From: JADKIH01 sp964595205
GTDB lineage: Bacteria > Bacteroidota > Bacteroidia > AKYH767-A > 2013-40CM-41-45
Length of the DNA stretch: 64,000 nt
Assembly: GCA_964595205.1 (NCBI GenBank)
Contig: CAZQOQ010000026.1
Location: 1 to 64,000 of the forward strand
Reading direction: 5' to 3'
The notes beneath the pieces were generated by a model. That model was not told where the DNA came from. It made no database searches and saw only the letters and a program-made list of their open reading frames with translations. This document shows positions 52,131-59,774 of this stretch, one piece after another (positions within the stretch are counted from its first letter, which is position 1; each line of letters begins with the position of its first letter). The translations under genes were made by a program, and so were the position numbers.

Positions 52131-53504
52131 TTAATGGTGATGTTCCATTTCGTGAGCTGTCTTCTCTTTCACTTTTTCAAGAAACTCTTCATAAGGGAGT
52201 TCTGTCGTGCTCAGCTTTAAATTTTTCTTCAGGTATTCGAATACCTTTTCACCTAATAGTGAACGGCTTAATCGCTCTTCGTGATCGTCCTTCTTCAGGT
52301 AACTCTGCACCAGGTCATCGAGTTCAGAAAGTTCAGGCGGTGCAATTCCATACTGAGCATATTGCTGGGAGATCATGATGCGTCCGGTGTCTAACAGTTC
52401 CTTCTGGCTAACGGATAAAGACTGATCGGCTGAAATTTTATTCTGCAGGAGATCCCACTTTAAATCCTGCGCCATGTGATAATATTCATGCTCAAATTCA
52501 TGATCGTCGATTTTCTTTTCCTGCCTGTCCTTTAGCATCCGTTTAAGGAAATCATCAGGCAAACTGATGTTATTTTCTTCCAGTAAAATATTTTTTAAAT
52601 CCTTTCGGAGTTTACGGTCACTCTCCCTCTCAAAGTACGAAGCAATGCCTTCGCGAATTTTTATGCGGAATTCATCCTCGCTGTTAACGACTCCCTCTCC
52701 GAGTGCCTTGTCAAAAAGCTCCTGGTTGATTTCTGCCTTTTCGATTTTATTTATTGTCCTGATGTGGAAATTATAGTCTGAACTCAGCGCTTCCGATTTT
52801 TTATCGAGCTTTAGCATGGCTGAAAGTTCGGTCTCATTCTTCAAAGCCTTCATCGGATTAAACCTGACAGTCTCATCTTTCTTTGCGCCGATGAATTTAT
52901 TCTGTTCTTCCTCGTCTTTAATCATTTCAATGGCTAGAGTAGTGGTGGTTTTATTACCGCCGGCTTTTACTTCTCCGTTTTCGTCGAGTTCTGTAAAATC
53001 TCCATAGAGTACGGAGGATTTTTCGGCCTGCTCGGGATTCGAAAACTTACCGTAACGTCGACGCATTTCGCTGATATCGTCGTCGACCATCTTATCATCG
53101 ACCTTTATCAGATAATAAGGAATGGCGGATGAAGGGAATTTTACATTCACCTCGGGAGCAATGCCAATCTCGTAATCGAAGCTGAAATCTTTTCCTTCTT
53201 CGAAAATAAGCTCTTCCTGCTTTTGAACCGGCAAAGGAGAACCTAAAACATCGATCTTATTTTCTTTCAGATAATTGACTAATTCTTCGCCAAGAATACG
53301 GTTCAGTTCTTCGACAAGTATTTCCTTACCGAGTCTCTTTTTAATGATTCCAGCGGGAACATGTCCTGGCCTGAAACCGGGAATATTAGCTGTTTTTGTA
53401 TAACTCTTTATCGTCTTTTCGACCCTCGGCTGATAATCCTCCGGCTTTACCTCTATGGTGATGATGGCATTTAAATCGCCATTTTGTCTCTTTGAAATAT
53501 TCAT
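52131..53504 (-). CDS. tig: Trigger factor (ribosome-associated chaperone)
   Basis: A 457-residue chaperone. The ribosome-binding N-terminal domain has the signature region GFRPGHVPAGIIKKRLG (about residues 41-57); the classic GFRxGKxP is slightly altered. A PPIase-like middle domain and a helical C-terminal domain, rich in Lys and Glu, follow. The protein ends in an EMEHHH run. It binds L23 at the tunnel exit. The order tig-clpP-clpX is conserved in many bacteria. Confidence 0.93.
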   Translation of the reverse strand: MNISKRQNGDLNAIITIEVKPEDYQPRVEKTIKSYTKTANIPGFRPGHVPAGIIKKRLGKEILVEELNRILGEELVNYLKENKIDVLGSPLPVQKQEELIFEEGKDFSFDYEIGIAPEVNVKFPSSAIPYYLIKVDDKMVDDDISEMRRRYGKFSNPEQAEKSSVLYGDFTELDENGEVKAGGNKTTTTLAIEMIKDEEEQNKFIGAKKDETVRFNPMKALKNETELSAMLKLDKKSEALSSDYNFHIRTINKIEKAEINQELFDKALGEGVVNSEDEFRIKIREGIASYFERESDRKLRKDLKNILLEENNISLPDDFLKRMLKDRQEKKIDDHEFEHEYYHMAQDLKWDLLQNKISADQSLSVSQKELLDTGRIMISQQYAQYGIAPPELSELDDLVQSYLKKDDHEERLSRSLLGEKVFEYLKKNLKLSTTELPYEEFLEKVKEKTAHEMEHHH

Positions 53505-53591
53505 GATGTGAATGAGTTATTTTTAATGTGAACGTCAGGTATTATTGACAGTTTTTTTATTGCCGTTTATATTAAAATCCAATAACAAAAG

Positions 53592-53673
53592 TGCGGGCGA
53601 AGGGACTCGAACCCCCATGGATCGCTCCGCCAGATCCTAAGTCTGGTGCGTCTGCCAATTTCGCCACGCCCGC
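53592..53673 (-). tRNA. tRNA-Leu (anticodon UAG)
   Basis: An 82-nt type II tRNA. The acceptor stem GCGGGCG/CGCCCGC pairs perfectly, the anticodon stem CCAGA/TCTGG encloses CTTAGGA with anticodon TAG, and the T arm carries GTTCGAGTC. The variable arm is about 13 nt, as in leucine tRNAs. The CCA end is not encoded. It lies directly upstream of tig on the same strand. TATCTTCG, one mismatch from the -7 consensus, lies 33 bases upstream. Confidence 0.95.
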
Positions 53674-53787
53674 ATTTTCCAAATTTTTATTCAGAAAGGA
53701 CGCGAAGATACATTTTTTTTACGTCCTTTCAACCAGCAAGTGGTATGGAAAATGCCGCCATTTTGCATCTGACCGCCAATTACTGAT

Positions 53788-54354
53788 ATGCGATTTATTA
53801 AGTCAGGACAAGAATCCACCAAAAGCGACGCAGATATCATCAACGCTTTTCTCGCTTCTGGGGATCATCAATACATAGGCATGCTATTCGACCGGTATAG
53901 TCATCTCGTTTTTGCGGTTTCCATGAAATACCTGAAAAATGAAGAAGACAGCAAAGATGCTACTCTTCATATTTTCGAAAAGCTGCCCAAAGACTTATTA
54001 CATTACGAGATCAGGAATTTTTCTTCGTGGTTACATACGGTCACCAAAAATTACTGCTTCCGGTTTCTTTCAAAGAAGAAGTTTAACACACTTGATTCCG
54101 AAAAAATTCCCGATAACCAGGAGGACTCTGAGGATGAATTCCTGGTTCAATATCTTCCATTCCTGAATGATGCGATCTCCAGCCTGAAGGACGAACAGCG
54201 TATATGCATCGAATTTTTCTATATTCAAAATCTCAGCTACCAGGAGGTAAGCGAAAAGACGGGCTATACGATGAATGAGGTGAAGAGCTATATTCAGAAT
54301 GGAAAACGAAACCTGAAAATTATTCTCTTAAAAAAATCGAATGACACAATATAA
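53788..54354 (+). CDS. ECF-type RNA polymerase sigma factor
   Basis: A 188-residue group IV sigma factor. Region 2 (about 20-95) has LFDRYSHLVFAVSMKYLKN and WLHTVTKNYCFRFL. Region 4 (about 130-182) has a helix-turn-helix LSYQEVSEKTGYTMNEVKSYIQNGKRNL. There is no extension. The downstream gene overlaps its end by 14 bases and encodes its likely anti-sigma factor. The signal and regulon are unknown. Confidence 0.9.
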   Translation: MRFIKSGQESTKSDADIINAFLASGDHQYIGMLFDRYSHLVFAVSMKYLKNEEDSKDATLHIFEKLPKDLLHYEIRNFSSWLHTVTKNYCFRFLSKKKFNTLDSEKIPDNQEDSEDEFLVQYLPFLNDAISSLKDEQRICIEFFYIQNLSYQEVSEKTGYTMNEVKSYIQNGKRNLKIILLKKSNDTI

Positions 54355-54676
54355 GTCCGATAAATCATTTTCCCATCTCAACAGCGATGAAATGTTAAAG
54401 TATCATCGACACCTGTTGCCGGAGGAAGAAAAACGCAGAATCGAAATACACCTCTCCGAATGCGAGTTCTGCTCCGATGCATTAAAAGGAATTTCCGAAA
54501 TGCATGATGCAATGAGCATCTACCGGATCACGCATGACCTGAAGTTGAAAATGAAAAGCCGGAATGTCAAGAGAAGAAAAATCTTCAGCCAGTTTGATGT
54601 TCTCACGATTCTCATCGCATTTTTCATCCTCGGACTCGTTTTGATTTTTGCATTTTATTTTATGATCCTGAAGTAA
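54341..54676 (+). CDS. Small membrane zinc-finger protein, probable anti-sigma factor
   Basis: A 111-residue protein. An N-terminal zinc-binding anti-sigma-like motif has H..HLSECEFC (HxxxCxxC) near residues 37-44. After a basic linker (about 70-88), one transmembrane helix (about 89-109) ends the protein, with almost no periplasmic part. This fits a short zf-HC2 anti-sigma factor that holds the adjacent sigma factor at the membrane. Overlap with the sigma gene suggests coupled translation. The assignment is by context and motif. Confidence 0.8.
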   Translation: MTQYKSDKSFSHLNSDEMLKYHRHLLPEEEKRRIEIHLSECEFCSDALKGISEMHDAMSIYRITHDLKLKMKSRNVKRRKIFSQFDVLTILIAFFILGLVLIFAFYFMILK

Positions 54677-54777
54677 TTTCATTTACGTTTAGCTGAGTGT
54701 ATGAAGTAAACAACTTTTGTATCTTGTGAGCCTGATCAAAAGTCAGAAGTCAAAAGGCTGATGCCAAACAATTCCAG

Positions 54778-55677
54778 GTGATTATCGATCCGAAAGAAAT
54801 AAAAACAAATGTACTCCACAGCTATATGCTTGCGGCTATTGCGCCGAGGCCGATTGCATTTGCAAGCACCGTTGATAAGCATGGACAGCCAAACCTGGCG
54901 CCTTTCAGTTTCTTCAATGCCTTTGGCAGCAATCCTCCTGTCGTCGTTTTTTCACCTGCACGAAGGGTGCGAGATAATACCACCAAACATACACTCGAAA
55001 ACATTTATGAAACCAGGGAAGTTGTGATCAATGTCGTTAATTACAACATGGTGCACCAGACTTCACTTGCAAGCACCGAATATCCGAAGGGCGTAAATGA
55101 ATTTGTAAAGGCGGGCTTCACCCCTGTTCCATCTCAGCTGGTTAAACCTTTCCGCGTGAAAGAGTCGCCCGTACAGATGGAATGCAAGGTACTTGAAATA
55201 AAAGAAACCGGCGACCAGGGTGGCGCTGCAAACCTGATTATCTGCGAAATCCTTCTCATGCATATCGATGACTCAGTGTTAAGCGAAGAAAATAAAATCG
55301 ATGCCGATAAAATTGATCTTGTTGCCAGGATGGGAGGCGACCTGTATTGCCGGGCTTCAGGAAGTGCATTGTTCAAGGTCGCCAAACCCCTTTCCACTCA
55401 CGGTATCGGAATCGATAAACTTCCCGAATCGATCAGGAATAGCAGGGTACTTACTGGAAATAATCTGGGACAACTCGGAAACATTCAGACATTGCCCGAT
55501 CAAAATGCCGTCGTTGAATTCAGCAGGAAAGATTTCATGAAGGAGCTATACAAATATTTCGGCTACGATAAAAAAATTCTTCAACATAAGCTTCATGAGC
55601 TTGCAAAATCTCTTTTAGAAAAAGGTCATGTCGAAGATGCAATGCTTACTCTTTTGTGCGGTGACCAGTTAAAATAA
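54778..55677 (+). CDS. Flavin reductase-like FMN-binding split-barrel protein
   Basis: A 299-residue protein of the flavin reductase-like family. FMN-binding segments are APRPIAFASTVDKHGQPNLAPFSFFNAFGSNPP (about 22-54) and TLENIYETREVVINVVNYNM. The start is a GTG; no suitable in-frame ATG precedes it. The C-terminal 100 residues extend beyond the core barrel. Relatives reduce flavins or bind FMN in oxygenase pairs; no partner is seen here. A sigma/anti-sigma pair lies upstream without clear linkage. Confidence 0.85.
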   Translation: MIIDPKEIKTNVLHSYMLAAIAPRPIAFASTVDKHGQPNLAPFSFFNAFGSNPPVVVFSPARRVRDNTTKHTLENIYETREVVINVVNYNMVHQTSLASTEYPKGVNEFVKAGFTPVPSQLVKPFRVKESPVQMECKVLEIKETGDQGGAANLIICEILLMHIDDSVLSEENKIDADKIDLVARMGGDLYCRASGSALFKVAKPLSTHGIGIDKLPESIRNSRVLTGNNLGQLGNIQTLPDQNAVVEFSRKDFMKELYKYFGYDKKILQHKLHELAKSLLEKGHVEDAMLTLLCGDQLK

Positions 55678-55727
55678 GACACTGTTTATGAAAATCGTCC
55701 TTTTGTAAATATTATTAAAATCAAGAT

Positions 55728-55735
55728 TATATTTG
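55728..55735 (+). promoter_or_regulatory. Candidate -7 promoter element, nearly leaderless
   Basis: TATATTTG is a full match to TAnnTTTG and ends only four bases before the ATG at 55740. A TTTTG lies upstream with a spacing of about 22. If transcription starts 4-7 bases after the element, the mRNA would begin at or inside the start codon. Confidence 0.5.
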
Positions 55736-55739
55736 AACA

Positions 55740-56102
55740 ATGCCAAAAGGACTGATCACAAGCTTACTGATTAAGCTCACTTTTGATTTCTGGTACTTTA
55801 CATTATTGGCCCTGCTGATAAAGCTGTTCCTTATCTGGTTTACCGTAACCGATTCCATTATAAAAGTATTGCTGATCTGGGTTTGCGGTTCCCTTGCCTT
55901 TTACAGCATTGCCTGTCTTTCCGGTATCGCTTTCTCAGCTGTAGGATTTTATTACATACCTTTTATCATGTATTCCCTGGCAACCATAGGCGAGATCGGT
56001 TTTACAAGTATCGTTTTCCGTATAAACTCGCGTCGACTTCTTCCATCGGTCCTGATTGGTGATGGCGTGTTTTTCTTTCTGCTGTTTATGCAAATGCTTT
56101 AA
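55740..56102 (+). CDS. Small membrane protein of unknown function
   Basis: A 120-residue hydrophobic protein with four probable transmembrane helices (about 8-28, 36-56, 62-86 and 100-118). No family was recognised, and no charged catalytic pattern is visible. It lies alone between the flavin-binding protein and the convergent deoxynucleoside kinase. An octamer array begins at its stop codon. Expression may be leaderless. Confidence 0.65.
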   Translation: MPKGLITSLLIKLTFDFWYFTLLALLIKLFLIWFTVTDSIIKVLLIWVCGSLAFYSIACLSGIAFSAVGFYYIPFIMYSLATIGEIGFTSIVFRINSRRLLPSVLIGDGVFFFLLFMQML

Positions 56103-56141
56103 ATAATTAGCTAATTAGTCGATTAGCCCATTAGCCAACGC
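56103..56141. repeat. Octamer array (TTAGCTAA/TTAGCCAA) after the small membrane protein gene
   Basis: Four octamers in the sense of the upstream gene, of the forms TTAGCTAA, TTAGTCGA, TTAGCCCA and TTAGCCAA, begin within a few bases of its TAA stop. They are partly complementary to the opposed array at 56222-56293. Confidence 0.82.
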
Positions 56142-56221
56142 AGCTATTTTTAATTTTATTGCGATAAACTTATCAGAAAAATATTTTTCAATTTACTACT
56201 TAGTATCGGCTAAAAATAATT

Positions 56222-56293
56222 ATCAAATCGGCTAATCGGCTAATCGGCAAATTGGCTAATTAGCTAATCGGCTAATCGGCTAATTGGCTAATC
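56222..56293. repeat. Octamer array (TTAGCCGA) after the deoxynucleoside kinase gene
   Basis: Read in the sense of the kinase gene, the TGA stop is followed at once by about nine octamers: TTAGCCAA, TTAGCCGA, TTAGCCGA, TTAGCTAA and so on. The stop codon itself touches the first octamer. The array and that at 56103-56141 point toward each other. Confidence 0.88.
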
Positions 56294-57047
56294 AAAATAG
56301 TCCGTTGATCTCCGCATTGATGCGGTTAATAATCTTCCCCATGTCCTCCGGGTTATCGGCAAAATTTAAATCGTCGATATCAATGATTAAAAGTTTGCCT
56401 TGTTCGTATGTGGAAATCCATGCCTCATAACGCTCGTTAAGCCTCTTCAGATAATCGATGCGTATGGAATTTTCATAGTCACGGCCGCGACGGGCGATCT
56501 GGTTTACCAGTGTGGGCACGCTTGCCCGGAGGTATATCAGAAGATCCGGAGGCGAGACGAACTTACTCATCAGGTTGAAAAGCGAAAGATAATTGTTGAA
56601 GTCACGTGTCGTCATTAACCCCATCGAATGAAGATTGGGAGCGAAAATGTGTGCATCTTCGTAAATAGTCCTGTCCTGGATGATGGTCTTTCCGCTCTGG
56701 CGTATCCTGTTGATTTGCTCGAAACGGGAGTTTAGAAAATAGATCTGGAGATTAAACGACCAGCGTTGCATGTCCTCATAAAAATCATTCAGATACGGAT
56801 TATCGTCAACGTCTTCATAATGGGCCTCCCATTTCATATTCTTGGAAAGCAAACCGGTGAGCGTGGTTTTTCCGGCACCGATGTTTCCGGCAATAGCAAT
56901 GTGCAGGGGCGCCAGTTGTTTTTTAGTAGGCGCATATTTTTCACTCGACTTTTCTGTTGTTGTTTTTAAGATAGCTGACTTACCCTGAACGGTTTTCTCA
57001 TTCTTTTTAGAATTTGATTTCTGAACAGATACGATTTTAGATGCCAT
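56292..57047 (-). CDS. Deoxynucleoside kinase (deoxyadenosine/deoxyguanosine kinase family)
   Basis: A 251-residue salvage enzyme that phosphorylates deoxynucleosides. The P-loop is GNIGAGKTT at about residues 53-61. YEDVDDNPYL and the DRTIYEDAHIF segment (DRS-type motif) contact the substrate, and the LID arginines are in RRGRDYE. About 48 basic, Ser/Lys-rich residues precede the P-loop; family members in this phylum usually start right before it. There is no internal ATG nearby, so the extension is either real or the start is unusual. Confidence 0.88.
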   Translation of the reverse strand: MASKIVSVQKSNSKKNEKTVQGKSAILKTTTEKSSEKYAPTKKQLAPLHIAIAGNIGAGKTTLTGLLSKNMKWEAHYEDVDDNPYLNDFYEDMQRWSFNLQIYFLNSRFEQINRIRQSGKTIIQDRTIYEDAHIFAPNLHSMGLMTTRDFNNYLSLFNLMSKFVSPPDLLIYLRASVPTLVNQIARRGRDYENSIRIDYLKRLNERYEAWISTYEQGKLLIIDIDDLNFADNPEDMGKIINRINAEINGLF

Positions 57048-57089
57048 GGAGATTGATGATTAAGTTTTATTAGAAATTATTCGCTAAAA

Positions 57090-57899
57090 CTAAAAAGAAT
57101 AAAATTTGAGTGAGTCATTTGTTAATAAATAAAGTTGATGATTTTCGATTCGGGCGGAACGTAAGGAATTCTGCATTGGTATGAGGATTTCTTTTTCAGA
57201 GATAGATTTTGAATCGTACCTGAATAGTTTATTTTTATTTATGAACAGTATGTCTTTTTCAATTACCTGAAAATAATCGAGATTTTGATAGGGTATGGTT
57301 TTGAAGTACGTACCAAGGCGGTCGAAAACGAGTATGCCGGTTGCCGGATTGTTCAAATATATCAGCCCGTTTTCCTCAACCATCATTTCCGGCTGCACCT
57401 GGTATCCAATCTGCTGAGTGAGATTACCGCTTTGCTGTATTACCTGCAGGTTCACATCTATTTTTTTAATCTGATCGTCTTCGCGGTCATATACCCAATA
57501 GCCATTCTCCTTTGAAATACATGCTGTCATCGGCTGATTCACGTTCAACAATCTCAGGTTAATATCGGATTGTAGCGCCAGTCTCGAATCGAGTATTAAC
57601 ATCCGTGCAAAATCCGGATAAAATAATAGCACCTTCATAGGGTTCGATGCATCCACATGCCGCAGCACTCCCATATTCTTCTCGCTGAAATTTGCATCCG
57701 GCCTTCCGCGTCCGTCAAATTTCAATAACTGATTCTCAACCACTACAAATGCATTCCCGAGATTATCCGTCGTGAAAAATGTTGCGGTAGGAAAAGCAAT
57801 GCTTTTTAGTAATTTATATTCATCCTGGGCTGCAGATGAAAAAAAGAAAATAGTGGTTATCAGTAAAAATATTTTCAACAGGTTTAATAATTTCTTCAC
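57090..57899 (-). CDS. Exported beta-propeller-like protein of unknown function
   Basis: A 269-residue protein starting at GTG, with an N-terminal signal sequence (about 1-24). The rest contains repeated beta-strand units (for example VVVENQLLKFDGRG, YWVYDREDDQIKKIDV, GLIYLNNPATGILVFDRLG), probably a propeller of five or six blades. No enzyme motif or sorting domain was found, so it should remain in the periplasm. It lies between the kinase and the GH3-family gene on the same strand. Confidence 0.68.
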   Translation of the reverse strand: MKKLLNLLKIFLLITTIFFFSSAAQDEYKLLKSIAFPTATFFTTDNLGNAFVVVENQLLKFDGRGRPDANFSEKNMGVLRHVDASNPMKVLLFYPDFARMLILDSRLALQSDINLRLLNVNQPMTACISKENGYWVYDREDDQIKKIDVNLQVIQQSGNLTQQIGYQVQPEMMVEENGLIYLNNPATGILVFDRLGTYFKTIPYQNLDYFQVIEKDILFINKNKLFRYDSKSISEKEILIPMQNSLRSARIENHQLYLLTNDSLKFYSF

Positions 57900-58012
57900 G
57901 ACACTTAAAATTAGAACCGGATTATCCTTTTAAATTCTCTTTGCAAAAAATCTCCTGTTTTATGAAGATATAAAAAATGTTAATCATACAATAACTGATT
58001 TCGGGTACTTTA

Positions 58013-59530
58013 TTATTTTGATATCAACAACTCATTGATTTCTTCGATCAATGTCCTGTCGTTACTTAATCGCGGAATTTTATTCTGGCCACCCAACTTG
58101 TTCTTATTTTTCAGCCAGTTATAAAAAGTGCCCTGTGGAACGGATCGTATGATCGGAGGACGCAGGGCCATGTCCTTATACCTCTTTGCTTCGTAATCAC
58201 TGTTGAGCGACTTCAAAGCCGTATCCAGGACGTCGTTGAAGTAACCGATATTTGATGGAGGATTTTCGAATTCAATGAGCCATTCATGGGCTCCGTTTTC
58301 TTTTTCCTTAAAGTAAACGGGCGCCATCGTATAATCCTTTATCGTCGCTCCTGTCTTTTCACAGGCAATGCAGATTGCCTGATCGGAATTTTCTATGATG
58401 ATCTCCTCTCCGAAAGCATTCACGAAAAGTTTCGTTCTACCGCTGATATGTATCCGAAACGGATTCAGGGTTGTGAATTTTATCGTGTCGCCAATAACAT
58501 ATCTCCAAAGTCCGGCATTGGTTGAAATTACGAGAGCATAATTCTTGTTCAACTCAACTTCACTCAGGGCGATTGTCCTTGGATCTTCCTTTCCATATTC
58601 TTCCAGGGGCATAAATTCATAAAAGACTCCATAGTCGAGCATAAGCAACATATCGTTTGCCTTGAGCCGGTCCTGAATACCAAAAAATCCTTCCGATGCA
58701 TTGTAAGTCTCGATATAGTTGAAAGTGTGAGCCGGAATGAGCTGCTTAAATTGATCTTTGTATGGCGTGAAGCTAACGGCTCCGTGAATGAATAACTCGA
58801 GGTTTGGCCAGACTTCCAGTAAGTTATTCTTTCCTGTGATTTCCAGGATTCGCCTGGCAAGCACCAGCGTCCATGTAGGAACACCACTGATGCAGGTTAC
58901 ATTCTCAGCCAATGTAGCCGTCGCCATTTTCTCGATCTTCTCCTCCCAGTTATCCATGAGCGCGATCGATAGCTCCGGTGTACGGATGAGTTGTGCCCAG
59001 AAGGGGAGATTCTGCATGAGAATAGCGGATATGTCGCCGTAGATGGAATCGCTGTTGTTAATATTCAGGTGATGACTTCCGCCTAACGTGAGACTCTTTC
59101 CTGAAAAGATTTTTGTCTCGGGGTTGTTATTGCAATAGATCGACATGAGGTCCTTGCCGCCTTTGAAATGACATTCTTCCATGGCTTCGACACTCACGGG
59201 AATGAATTTACTCTTTCCGGCAGTCGTGCCCGACGATTTAGCAAACCATTTGATGTCGGTAGGCCACAAAATATTCTGCTCTCCATTCATCAGCCTTTCG
59301 ATCTCTGGCTTGAGTGATTCGTAATTTTGAATGGGCACTCTCGATTTGAAATCATTCACACTACGAATGGATTTGAAATCGTACCGGTTTCCCCATTCTG
59401 TATACTTTGCCGTATCGATCAGCCGGGTAAACAGGTCGTCCTGAACCTCTATAGGGTATTTAATGAAGAGCTCGATCTGGTGGATCCGCTTTTTCATCAG
59501 CCAGCTGAATATGGAATTTAGGATTGCCAA
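58013..59530 (-). CDS. GH3 auxin-responsive promoter family protein (acyl-adenylate-forming)
   Basis: A 505-residue GH3-family protein. The ATP/AMP motif KSSGTTAGKSKFIPVS is near residues 104-119, with further motifs YNASEGFFGIQ and YALVISTNAGLWRYVIGDTIKFT. Plant GH3 enzymes adenylate acyl acids and join them to amino acids; the substrate of bacterial homologues is generally unknown. The family-conserved N terminus (MKKRIHQIELF) is preceded by 11 residues starting at a TTG; an ATG at 59497 is an alternative. It is a plain homologue with all visible motifs intact. Confidence 0.88.
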   Translation of the reverse strand: MAILNSIFSWLMKKRIHQIELFIKYPIEVQDDLFTRLIDTAKYTEWGNRYDFKSIRSVNDFKSRVPIQNYESLKPEIERLMNGEQNILWPTDIKWFAKSSGTTAGKSKFIPVSVEAMEECHFKGGKDLMSIYCNNNPETKIFSGKSLTLGGSHHLNINNSDSIYGDISAILMQNLPFWAQLIRTPELSIALMDNWEEKIEKMATATLAENVTCISGVPTWTLVLARRILEITGKNNLLEVWPNLELFIHGAVSFTPYKDQFKQLIPAHTFNYIETYNASEGFFGIQDRLKANDMLLMLDYGVFYEFMPLEEYGKEDPRTIALSEVELNKNYALVISTNAGLWRYVIGDTIKFTTLNPFRIHISGRTKLFVNAFGEEIIIENSDQAICIACEKTGATIKDYTMAPVYFKEKENGAHEWLIEFENPPSNIGYFNDVLDTALKSLNSDYEAKRYKDMALRPPIIRSVPQGTFYNWLKNKNKLGGQNKIPRLSNDRTLIEEINELLISK

Positions 59531-59589
59531 GTGTATAAATGAGTGATGGGATAAATATCGTAAATGTTTAACAACTTATCAGCTATTTT

Positions 59590-59757
59590 TTTCTCTGTGT
59601 CCTCTGCGGTTAACCTTTGTGTTCTCTGTGGTTAAAAAAAACAGACTATCTGCACAATTTAAAAATAAATGAATCAATTCTCCTGGCCTGGTTTTTAAAT
59701 TCATATCGGTTATTTTACCACAGAGAGCGCAAAGGTTAACCGCAGAGGACGCAGAGA
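59590..59757. repeat. Long inverted repeat of CTCTGCGG-type words
   Basis: Two arms of about 43 bp (59590-59634 and 59715-59757) are reverse complements with a few mismatches, built from CTCTGTGTCCTCTGCGGTTAA-like words. A loop of about 80 nt separates them. The words match those at 12601-12648. It lies between the GH3-family gene start and the stop of the T9SS cargo gene. Confidence 0.85.
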
Positions 59758-59774
59758 ATAATTAAAGTCTTTAA

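Noticed and set aside
53591..53878. Open frame of 95 codons over the tRNA region
   Set aside because: It overlaps tRNA-Leu on the opposite strand and the start of the sigma factor gene in another frame. There is no sign of coding.
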